A stretch of DNA of 5,503 nt, taken from positions 1-5,503 of the forward strand of contig JAFALP010000324.1 of the NCBI GenBank assembly GCA_019234175.1, given 5' to 3'. Of the stretch, positions 1-5,333 are shown in pieces. Below the pieces are notes generated by a model, which was given only the letters and a program-made list of their open reading frames with translations, had not been told where the DNA came from and did no database searches. This DNA comes from Actinomycetota bacterium (lineage in GTDB: Bacteria; Actinomycetota; Thermoleophilia; Gaiellales; Gaiellaceae). The position numbers and the translations under genes were made by a program. Each line of letters starts with the position of its first letter. The stretch's first letter is position 1.

Positions 1-1702
1 CGGCCATCTTCTTCGCCTGCTCGAAGGTGATGTGCGGCGGCAGGGGCGGCACGTCGGGATCGGTCTTCACCTCGAGGACGACCGGCCGGTCGGCATGCAG
101 GGCCTCCTCCCATGCACCGCGCATGGCGTCCCCGCTGTCGCAGAAGATGCCGCGCAGCCCGACGAGCTCCGCGTACTTCGCGTACTCGAACTCGGGGAGC
201 CACTGCGTTCCCGGGAACTTGGGATCGCCCTCCATGACGCGCTGCTCCCACGTCACCTGGTTCAGGTCCTGGTTGTTGAAGACGCAGAAGACGAGCCGCT
301 TGTCCTCCCAGCGCTCCATGTACCGCTTGACCGTCAGCATCTCGTTCATGCCGAGCATCTGGAACGCGCCGTCGCCGACGAAGCAGACGACGGGACGGTT
401 CGGATGCGCGAACTTGGCCGCGATCGCGTACGGGACGCCGGGCACCATCGTCGCGAGATTGCCGCTGAGCGAGGCGAGGTTTCCTTTCCGCAGCTTCACC
501 TGCCGCGCGTACCAGTTCGTCGACGAGCCCGAGTCGGCGGTGACGATGGCGTCCTCGGGGAGGACGGCGGAGAGCTCGTGCGCGACGCGCTGCGGGTTCA
601 TCGGGGTCGCATCCTCGAGGGCCCGCTTCTCGACGATCTCCCACCAGCGGGTCACGCTCTTCTCGATCCCGTCGCGCCAGCCGCGGTCCTCCTTGCGGAT
701 GAGATGCGGGACGAGCGCGCGCAGCGTCTCCTTCGAGTCGCCGACGAGCATCACGTCGGCCGGATAGCGGATGCCGATGAACGCCGCGTCGATGTCGATC
801 TCGACGCAGCGCGCCTGCCCTTCCTTCGGCAGGAACTCGGCGTAGGGGAAGCTCGTCCCCACCATGAGGAGCGTGTCGCAGCCGCCGAGCAGCTCGGAGC
901 TGGGGATCGTCCCCAGGAGCCCGACGCTGCCGGTGACGTAGGGCAGGTCGTCGGGAAGGACGTCTTTCCCGAGCAGCGCCTTTGCGACGCCGGCCCCGAG
1001 CAGGTCGGCGACCTCCTCGACCTCATCTGCGGCACCGCGTGCGCCCTGGCCGATGAGGATGGCAACCTTCTCGCCCTCGTTCAGGATCTCGGCGGCGTGC
1101 TCGAGGTCGCGCTCGTGCGGGACGACCCGCGGCCGCGTGTAGCCGATGCTCGAGAACACGGAACCGTGCGCGCGCGGCGGCGACGGAACGGCCTTCATCT
1201 CCTGGACGTCGTTCGGAAAGATGAGCACGGAGACGCCGCGCCGGTCGAGCGCGATGCGGATGCCGCGGTCGACGAGGTGCCGTGCCTGCGCCGGGTCCAT
1301 GCACGTCTCCACGTACTCGGCGACGTCCTTGAACAGCACCTGCAGGTCTACCTCCTGCTGGTACGACGAGCCGAGCGACGAGCGCTTCTGCTGGCCGACG
1401 ATGGCGAGGACGGGGACGTGGTCGAGCTTCGCGTCGTACAGGCCGTTCAGGAGATGGATCGCGCCGGGGCCGGAGGTGGCCATGCAGACGCCGATCGCGC
1501 CCGGGCCGGCGAACTTCCCGTGCCCGCACGCCATGAACGCGGCCATCTCCTCGTGCCGGGTCTGGATGAACTCGGGCCTGCCCTCGGCACGGCCCAGGGC
1601 GCCGAGGAAGCTGTTGATGCCGTCTCCGGGGTACCCGTAGACGCGCTGGACGCCCCATTCGCGGAGGCGTGCGAGAACGAAGTCTGAGACGTGGTCGGCC
1701 AT
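1..1702 (-). CDS. Thiamine-pyrophosphate-requiring enzyme, pyruvate oxidase/acetolactate synthase superfamily (C-terminus beyond window)
   Basis: The ATG at 1702 opens 567 codons with no stop before the left edge. PoxB-type enzymes are about 570-600 residues, so only a short C-terminal tail is missing. The N-terminal TPP-binding (PYR) domain spans about residues 1-165 and has the RHEE motif (49-52), whose first Glu (E51) matches the cofactor-activating Glu, and a TSGPGAIHLLNGL segment (76-88). The central domain spans about 195-335. The C-terminal PP domain carries the TPP/Mg motif: GDG at 443-445 and NN at 476-477, followed by NQVTWEQR. The closest pattern I know is E. coli PoxB or B. subtilis YdaP, which decarboxylate 2-oxo acids such as pyruvate in the cytoplasm or at the membrane. 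Substrate and FAD use cannot be settled from sequence. No clear Shine-Dalgarno precedes the ATG. It lies 29 nt after the hydrolase gene, so co-transcription is likely. The superfamily is certain; the exact reaction is not. Confidence 0.93.
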   Translation of the reverse strand, partial: MADHVSDFVLARLREWGVQRVYGYPGDGINSFLGALGRAEGRPEFIQTRHEEMAAFMACGHGKFAGPGAIGVCMATSGPGAIHLLNGLYDAKLDHVPVLAIVGQQKRSSLGSSYQQEVDLQVLFKDVAEYVETCMDPAQARHLVDRGIRIALDRRGVSVLIFPNDVQEMKAVPSPPRAHGSVFSSIGYTRPRVVPHERDLEHAAEILNEGEKVAILIGQGARGAADEVEEVADLLGAGVAKALLGKDVLPDDLPYVTGSVGLLGTIPSSELLGGCDTLLMVGTSFPYAEFLPKEGQARCVEIDIDAAFIGIRYPADVMLVGDSKETLRALVPHLIRKEDRGWRDGIEKSVTRWWEIVEKRALEDATPMNPQRVAHELSAVLPEDAIVTADSGSSTNWYARQVKLRKGNLASLSGNLATMVPGVPYAIAAKFAHPNRPVVCFVGDGAFQMLGMNEMLTVKRYMERWEDKRLVFCVFNNQDLNQVTWEQRVMEGDPKFPGTQWLPEFEYAKYAELVGLRGIFCDSGDAMRGAWEEALHADRPVVLEVKTDPDVPPLPPHITFEQAKKMA

Positions 1703-1731
1703 GCGAGGGCCGGTACCCCGTCCATCGAGCG

Positions 1732-2457
1732 CTAACCGTGCGCAGCGATGAAATCGAGCGTGCGCCGCCAGGCGTCGTCGGAGTCGGCCTGGAACTCCGA
1801 CTGCTTGCGGTCGAAGAAGCTGTGCGGCGCGCCGTCGTAGACGACCACCTCGTGCTCGACGCCCGCGGCCGTGAGCGCGGCGTCGAAGGCGAGGTCGTCG
1901 GCGACCGGGATCGCCTGGTCCGCCCCGCCCTGGAGCGCGAGGATCGGAGCCGCCATCCGCGCGACATCCTCGAGCGGGGGCCGACCGTAGAACCCGACCG
2001 CTCCCGCCAAGCCGTGACCGGCGGCGGTCGCGAGCCACGAATGCCTGCCGCCGAAGCAGAACCCGACGGTGAAGAGCGAGCCGACGCCGCGCTCGCGCAG
2101 GTACGCCGCGCACGCCGCCACATCCCCCTGCACGCCGTCCGGCGTCGTCTGCTCGCGGTGCGGCCCGTAGTCGAAGTCCTCACCGCGCTTCTCCGCGCCG
2201 GCGGTCCGCCCGTAGAAGTCGAACGCGATCGCGGAGATCCCGCGCTCTGCGAACCGGAGCGCGAGCTCCTCGTAGAAGCGGTAGAGGCCGCGGACGTCCG
2301 GGAGGATGACGACCCCCGCCGACGCGCGCTCCTCCGGAGCCGCCGCGAACGCCGCGAAGCGGTTCCCGTCCGCGGCCTCGAGCACGAGGTCGTCATGGGA
2401 GACGGCCGCGCCCGAGATCGGCGGGATCGGCGGCGAGGAGTCGACGTCGAAGCACAC
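1732..2457 (-). CDS. Dienelactone hydrolase family protein (alpha/beta hydrolase)
   Basis: This encodes 241 residues, a usual length for the family, from a GTG start at 2457 to a TAG stop. The nucleophile elbow GFCFGG places Cys134 as the catalytic residue. Asp180 (in GGADQAIP) and His212 (in APHSFFD) complete the Cys-Asp-His triad of dienelactone hydrolases. PDVRGL at 53-58 sits where family members have the segment that positions the nucleophile, with Asp54 replacing the more usual Glu. There is no signal peptide, so the protein is cytoplasmic. The classical enzyme opens dienelactone to maleylacetate in chloroaromatic breakdown, but most actinobacterial members have unknown ester or lactone substrates and no other catabolic gene is visible here. 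The N-terminus MCFDVDSSPPIPPI resembles starts I recall for actinobacterial members, which supports the GTG. An AGGA lies about 10 nt upstream of the start. It is the likely first gene of an operon with the TPP enzyme. Confidence 0.92.
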   Translation of the reverse strand: MCFDVDSSPPIPPISGAAVSHDDLVLEAADGNRFAAFAAAPEERASAGVVILPDVRGLYRFYEELALRFAERGISAIAFDFYGRTAGAEKRGEDFDYGPHREQTTPDGVQGDVAACAAYLRERGVGSLFTVGFCFGGRHSWLATAAGHGLAGAVGFYGRPPLEDVARMAAPILALQGGADQAIPVADDLAFDAALTAAGVEHEVVVYDGAPHSFFDRKQSEFQADSDDAWRRTLDFIAAHG

Positions 2458-2498
2458 GGCGGCAGGATCCTATGCGCCCACGGCTAAAGGGAGCCTCG
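2458..2498. promoter_or_regulatory. Short divergent intergenic region, probable site of one or both promoters
   Basis: Only 41 nt separate the GTG of the minus-strand hydrolase from the ATG of the plus-strand 50-residue gene. On the minus strand a TAGGAT hexamer ends about 9 nt before the GTG. It fits a TANNNT -10 element of the kind seen before leaderless or near-leaderless actinobacterial genes, but the match is weak. I found no convincing -35 boxes and no operator-like palindrome beyond GGATCC. If both genes have promoters here, the promoters must overlap each other or reach into the opposite coding region. Confidence 0.25.
2486..2493 (+). promoter_or_regulatory. Shine-Dalgarno site of the 50-residue gene
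   Basis: AAAGGGAG lies 5 nt before the ATG at 2499. It is one of the two best ribosome binding sites in the window and is the main reason for accepting the short gene that follows. Confidence 0.6.
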
Positions 2499-2651
2499 AT
2501 GGGCGACCAGGAGCAGTCGCACCGCGAGGAGATGAACGCAGCCATCCGCGCCCAACGCGAGCGCCAGGCGCCGGTGCGCGTCCCGGCCGCTCCGGAGCCG
2601 GTGAAGCGGACGAGGACGGCTCGGATCCTGGCCCGGCTGCGCCGCAAGTAA
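2499..2651 (+). CDS. Small basic hypothetical protein, 50 residues
   Basis: ATG at 2499 to TAA at 2651 gives 50 residues. I do not recognise the family. The N-terminal half (1-23) is charged and probably helical, rich in Glu, Gln and Arg. A Pro/Ala/Val linker (24-34) follows, then a strongly basic tail (36-50) that ends LRRK. It has no signal peptide or membrane segment. Support comes from the AAAGGGAG site 5 nt upstream, mostly G/C third positions, and its place 10 nt ahead of the membrane-protein gene in the same direction, which suggests one transcript. The basic tail could bind nucleic acid or acidic lipid, but that is only inference. It could also be a short leader peptide that couples translation into the weak TTG start downstream. 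Confidence 0.55.
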   Translation: MGDQEQSHREEMNAAIRAQRERQAPVRVPAAPEPVKRTRTARILARLRRK

Positions 2652-2661
2652 CGTTCCACGG

Positions 2662-3681
2662 TTGAAGCTCGCAGCCCTTGCGCCGGCGCTGCTCGCCGCG
2701 GCGGTGCTGCCGGGCGTCGCCTCGGCGCACACCGGTTCCACGCTTCCCGTCGCGACGAATTTCAGCGCCCACGTCACCCGGGCCGTCCCGGGCGTGCAGG
2801 CGAAGGTCGTCGACGGCGACCAGACGCTCTGGCTGCGCGCGCCCGCCTCGTCGATCGTGCGCGTTCCCGGAACGCTCGGCGAGCAGCTCTTCCGGTTCGA
2901 CGCGCGCGGCGTCTGGCTCAATCTGCGCTCGCCGACGGCGCAGTCCGACCGGATCGACCGCTTCGACCTTCGCCCCTCGCCGAGCCCGAGCGCGCCCCCG
3001 CTGTGGCACAGGGTCACGTCCGCGCACGCCTACGCGTGGCACGAGCACCGGCTGCACGTCCTCGAGCCGCTCGCGCACGCGGCGGGCGTCGTCGGGCCGT
3101 GGGAGATCCCCGTCGTCGTGGACGGACGGCGGCGCAGGCTCGCAGGAGTCCTCGACTACCGGCCGCCGGGCCGCACGTGGATCTGGATCGGCGCGACGGC
3201 CGCCGCCTCGCTCCTGGCTGCGGGCGCGGCCGTCCGCCGGCGGACGGCGCTCGGCGCCGTCGCGCTGGCGGTCGTGCCACTCTCGGCGGCCCTCCGGATC
3301 GGGCGCGAGTTGTACGGACGGCCGAACGTTCCCCTCGTCGGCGACGTCGAGATCGGGATCACGGCCGCGGTCGGGGTGGCTCTGCTCGCGGGGCTGGCGG
3401 CTCGCGACCAAGGGACGCGCGTCCTCACCGCCTTCGTCGTCGGGTTCGTCGGGTTATATGAAGGAGTGACGATGCTGCCCCTGCTCACGCACGCGATCGC
3501 GCTCAACGCTCTTCCGAGCTCGGTCGCCCGCGTGATCGAGGTGCTCGTCTTCGCAGGCGCCGTCGGTGCTCTCAGCGGGAGCATCTTCGGATCAGCGTGG
3601 CGGGAAGAGATAGCTCCGATGGGGCGGGATGTAGGGCCCGGTCTCGAGCACGAGCTCGTCGCCGTCCCGGAGCGCGACTGA
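2662..3681 (+). CDS. Exported multi-pass membrane protein with a His-containing external domain, function unknown
   Basis: The TTG at 2662 gives 339 residues and a complete signal peptide (1-22, cleavage after ASA), so I prefer it despite a weak Shine-Dalgarno. The extracytoplasmic domain (about 23-170) holds SPTAQ (90-94), a WHR at 115-117 and a cluster HAYAWHEHRLH (122-132) with His at 122, 127, 129 and 132. I recall actinobacterial proteins of unknown function with a similar W-H-x-H-R pattern. The His cluster could bind a metal, which is inference. Five hydrophobic segments follow at about 172-190, 195-213, 228-247, 254-275 and 289-309. The last 29 residues (from 3592) are antisense to the 3' end of the convergent gene and use codons unusual for this window, such as ATA, GTA and GAT. 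This looks like a read-through extension after the ancestral stop was lost. No terminator is visible. Confidence 0.82.
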   Translation: MKLAALAPALLAAAVLPGVASAHTGSTLPVATNFSAHVTRAVPGVQAKVVDGDQTLWLRAPASSIVRVPGTLGEQLFRFDARGVWLNLRSPTAQSDRIDRFDLRPSPSPSAPPLWHRVTSAHAYAWHEHRLHVLEPLAHAAGVVGPWEIPVVVDGRRRRLAGVLDYRPPGRTWIWIGATAAASLLAAGAAVRRRTALGAVALAVVPLSAALRIGRELYGRPNVPLVGDVEIGITAAVGVALLAGLAARDQGTRVLTAFVVGFVGLYEGVTMLPLLTHAIALNALPSSVARVIEVLVFAGAVGALSGSIFGSAWREEIAPMGRDVGPGLEHELVAVPERD

Positions 3682-4026
3682 CCGCGGGTCGCCGCGAACG
3701 CGAACACCATTTCGAAAGAGGGAGACAGCACCGTGGAAGCTCAACAGCCGTCGCCGCCCGAGCGGCTCGCCCCAGACCGTGAAGAGGTCGCCGAGCGTCG
3801 CCGGGGCGTCGAAGTCGACGACGCCGGTCGGCGTGGTCGTCCATTCGTGCGCGCGGCAGCTCGCGCTGCGGACGCCGACGCGGGCCGGGATGATGATGGC
3901 GAAGCCGTTCGCGAACAGCTCGACGTGGACGCGGGCGACGGGGGAGCCGCGGTGCGCGCACGGCGCGTGCATCGCCGGTCGCGGCTGGTAGAGCGGGCCC
4001 GGGCCGATAGGCGTCGGTACCAGCAT
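3592..4026 (-). CDS. Conserved-looking hypothetical protein, 144 residues, overlapping genes on both sides
   Basis: ATG at 4026 to TGA at 3592 gives 144 residues with G/C at nearly all third positions, apart from a softer patch near 3690-3725. Visible features are a Pro/Gly N-terminus (IGPGPLYQP, 7-15), a strand-rich stretch HVELFANGFAIIIPARVGV (34-52), Cys57, WTTTPTGVV (62-70), LGDLFTVWGEPL (78-89), a loop RNGVRVRGDP (105-114), DGDELVLETG (121-130) and the ending PPHRSYLFPP (134-143). I recall proteins of this pattern in Thermoleophilia, often membrane-anchored, but know no function. This copy has no signal or anchor, and extending upstream adds none. GAGGAG directly abuts the ATG, a poor spacing. 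The alternative ATG at 3972 would lose the IGPGP segment. The gene overlaps the membrane-protein gene by 90 nt tail to tail and the lipoprotein gene by up to 75 nt head to head. Confidence 0.7.
   Translation of the reverse strand: MLVPTPIGPGPLYQPRPAMHAPCAHRGSPVARVHVELFANGFAIIIPARVGVRSASCRAHEWTTTPTGVVDFDAPATLGDLFTVWGEPLGRRRLLSFHGAVSLFRNGVRVRGDPRSVALRDGDELVLETGPYIPPHRSYLFPPR
3941..3946 (+). promoter_or_regulatory. Shine-Dalgarno site that decides the lipoprotein start
   Basis: GGGGAG lies 5 nt before the GTG at 3952. No ATG, GTG or TTG lies in frame between the GTG at 3967 and the lipobox Cys, and neither the 3967 GTG nor the CTG at 3985 has a comparable site. This favours 3952. The site lies inside the opposite-strand coding region. 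Confidence 0.45.
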
Positions 4027-4863
4027 CTCCTCGAGGCTATCGCGCTCGTCGCGCTCGTCGCGGGCTGCGGTGGGGGCGGCGGGAGCGCCGGCCCGACGAT
4101 CACGGTCGCGCCCGCGCTCACCTACCACCTCGGCGGCTTCACGCCGTCGAAGCCCGTGGCCGCGGGCAAGCCGACGCGTGTCTCCTTCACCATCGTCCAG
4201 CCGGACGGGAAGCCGCTGACGCAGTTCAAGCGCGGCCCCGGCCCGCACACCGGCGTGCACCTGATCATCGTGCGCCGCGACCTGGCGGTGATCATCCACC
4301 ACCATCCGCCCATCGGCGCGGACGGCCGCATCAGCGACACGGTCACGTTCCCGGAGCCGGGGCCGTACAAGGTCGTCGTCGACGTCTACCCCAAGACGAC
4401 GGGGCCGATCACGAACTTCCAGGAGTTCTCCAGCATCCGCGTCGCGGGCGCGTACCAGCCGCATGCGCTGCCGCCGCTGAAGACGACGCAGATCGTGGAC
4501 GGGTACCGCTTCACGCTGAAAGCCATCCCCCACCTCCGGGCCATCGACCCGGCGTTCCTCGACTTCACCGTCACCACGCCGTCCGGCGCGCCCGCGACGT
4601 TCACGCCGTGGTACGGCGCCCTCGCGCACGCGATCTTCTTCCGGAAGGGGTCGCTCGCGTACTTCCACACCCACGTGTGCGCGCCGGGGGCGGTCGGCTG
4701 CACGAGCATCTTCGCCGGGGCGAGCGTGACCGGGACGTCGGCCACGCCGGGCCGGCTGAAGGTCGGCGTGCTCGTCCCGGTGTCGGGGACGTGGCGGCTG
4801 TTCCTCCAGTGCAAGCTCGACGGGCACATCCTCACGGCGCCGTTCACGCTGCAGGTGCGGTGA
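3952..4863 (+). CDS. Secreted lipoprotein with His-rich motifs, putative metal-binding, actinobacterial family
   Basis: With the GTG at 3952 the product has 303 residues. The start is uncertain; the GTG at 3967 is the alternative. The lipobox LVAGC puts the lipidated Cys at 39, followed by a Gly linker, so the protein is anchored outside the cytoplasmic membrane. The first motif is H99-T-G-V-H103, then IVRRDL and the triplet H116-H117-H118-P. The second is H226 and YFHTHVC with H239, H241 and Cys243. The end, WRLFLQCKLDGH, holds Cys287 and His292. This order matches an actinobacterial secreted family I recall, with GxHxxxVRRDL..HLHP, then GHLVALR..LAYLHVHP, then YRLFLDFKHDG, sometimes annotated as heavy-metal-binding. 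Its function is not established. Cys243, Cys250 and Cys287 are not in the family pattern I remember. The leader has 11 Arg before the hydrophobic core and atypical codons where it overlaps the minus-strand gene. Its stop overlaps the next start as GTGA. Confidence 0.85.
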   Translation: MRARRVHRRSRLVERARADRRRYQHLLEAIALVALVAGCGGGGGSAGPTITVAPALTYHLGGFTPSKPVAAGKPTRVSFTIVQPDGKPLTQFKRGPGPHTGVHLIIVRRDLAVIIHHHPPIGADGRISDTVTFPEPGPYKVVVDVYPKTTGPITNFQEFSSIRVAGAYQPHALPPLKTTQIVDGYRFTLKAIPHLRAIDPAFLDFTVTTPSGAPATFTPWYGALAHAIFFRKGSLAYFHTHVCAPGAVGCTSIFAGASVTGTSATPGRLKVGVLVPVSGTWRLFLQCKLDGHILTAPFTLQVR

Positions 4864-5333
4864 GAGCGCTCGCGCTCGTCGCCGCCTGCCTCGTCGCCGC
4901 GACGGCGGCGTCGTCTGCGCGCGCAGACGGCGATCCCGCCAGCGACTACCTCCTCGTGCAGCGCGTGTTCGTCCCCGCCGAGGGTGCACTCGCCGCGAGC
5001 CAGCAGCAGGCGCTGCAGAAGGCGGTCGCGTCCGCGAACAAGAGCGGCTTTGCCATTCGCGTCGCCGTCATCTACTCGAGCTACGACCTCGGCTCGGTCA
5101 CGGTCCTCTGGAAGAAGCCGCAGACGTATGCGCGGTTCCTCGGCGCGGAGCTCTCGTTCGTCTACAAGCAGAGGCTGCTCGTCGTCATGCCGAACGGGTT
5201 CGGCTTCAACTGGCCGAAGCATCCGTCGACCTCCGAGTACGCGGCGCTCGCGAAGGTCCCGCTCAAGCGCGGCACGGCGGGGTTGATCGAGTCGGCCACC
5301 GCGGCGGTGCAGGCGCTCTCCAAGTCGGGATGA
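4860..5333 (+). CDS. Secreted hypothetical protein, 157 residues, first of two tandem paralogues
   Basis: The GTG at 4860 overlaps the lipoprotein TGA (GTGA), so translation is probably coupled. Residues 1-22 form a signal peptide ending SARA before Asp23. The mature protein opens DGDPASDYLL and has a predicted helix around QQQALQKAVASANKSG, a strand IRVAVIYSS, then DLGSV, LWKKPQTYARFLGAEL and LLVVMPNGFGF. I recall similar secreted proteins in Thermoleophilia but no assigned function. The order of a helix, a VAVI strand and a later LLVVMP strand is loosely like the TPM domain (PF04536); that is a guess needing structure prediction. Cys10 sits in a lipobox-like VAAC but lies too early for a lipoprotein signal, so ordinary signal peptidase I export is more likely. 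Its own stop overlaps the next gene's start as ATGA. Confidence 0.88.
   Translation: MRALALVAACLVAATAASSARADGDPASDYLLVQRVFVPAEGALAASQQQALQKAVASANKSGFAIRVAVIYSSYDLGSVTVLWKKPQTYARFLGAELSFVYKQRLLVVMPNGFGFNWPKHPSTSEYAALAKVPLKRGTAGLIESATAAVQALSKSG
4861..4950 (+). repeat. Direct repeat, copy 1 (5' end of the first paralogue)
   Basis: This segment aligns without gaps to 5331-5420 at an offset of 470 nt. By hand count about 73 of 90 bases match. It covers the signal peptide and the DGDPASDY start of the mature protein, and it begins at the TGA of the preceding gene. It marks an old tandem gene duplication. Confidence 0.75.

Noticed and set aside
32..1687. 551-codon open frame on the plus strand
   Set aside because: It is antisense to the TPP enzyme, whose frame has recognisable catalytic motifs throughout. 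The plus product is a low-complexity Arg/Asp/Ala/Val string with no motif, typical of shadow frames at 70% GC.
1447..1725. 92-codon minus-strand frame with an ATG just upstream of the TPP enzyme start
   Set aside because: It is out of frame with the enzyme and its product shows no motif. The ATG at 1702 opens directly into the conserved TPP-binding domain.
1023..2396. 457-codon open frame on the minus strand
   Set aside because: It runs out of frame across both the hydrolase and the TPP enzyme genes, and its Ser/Arg-rich product has no domain.
1669..2487. 272-codon plus-strand frame
   Set aside because: It is antisense to the dienelactone hydrolase gene and its product is Arg/Glu/Val low complexity.
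2470..3411. 313-codon minus-strand frame
   Set aside because: It is antisense to the small gene and the membrane-protein gene. The product is Arg-rich without motifs, while the plus strand has a signal peptide and membrane segments.
3733..3951. Long N-terminal extension of the lipoprotein from a GTG at 3733
   Set aside because: This part is antisense to the minus-strand gene, has no protein-like features and would bury the signal peptide more than 100 residues inside the product.
4012..4038. Possible twin-arginine (Tat) signal in the lipoprotein leader (RRRYQHLL)
   Set aside because: It lacks the SRRxFLK consensus, the spacing is loose, and the leader itself may not be native because it overlaps the opposite gene.
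4860..4890. Lipobox-like VAAC in the first secreted paralogue
   Set aside because: The Cys is residue 10, which leaves too short a hydrophobic core. The second paralogue has no Cys there, and both share a signal peptidase I site after residue 22.
4027..4989. N-terminal extension of the 144-residue minus-strand protein up to 4989
   Set aside because: Upstream of 4026 the frame is the exact antisense of the lipoprotein gene and reads as Arg/Asp-rich low complexity, including an RDERDERD stretch opposite the signal-peptide repeat.
4386..5222. 278-codon minus-strand frame
   Set aside because: It is antisense to the lipoprotein and the first secreted paralogue, both of which have clear export signals and coupled start/stop junctions.
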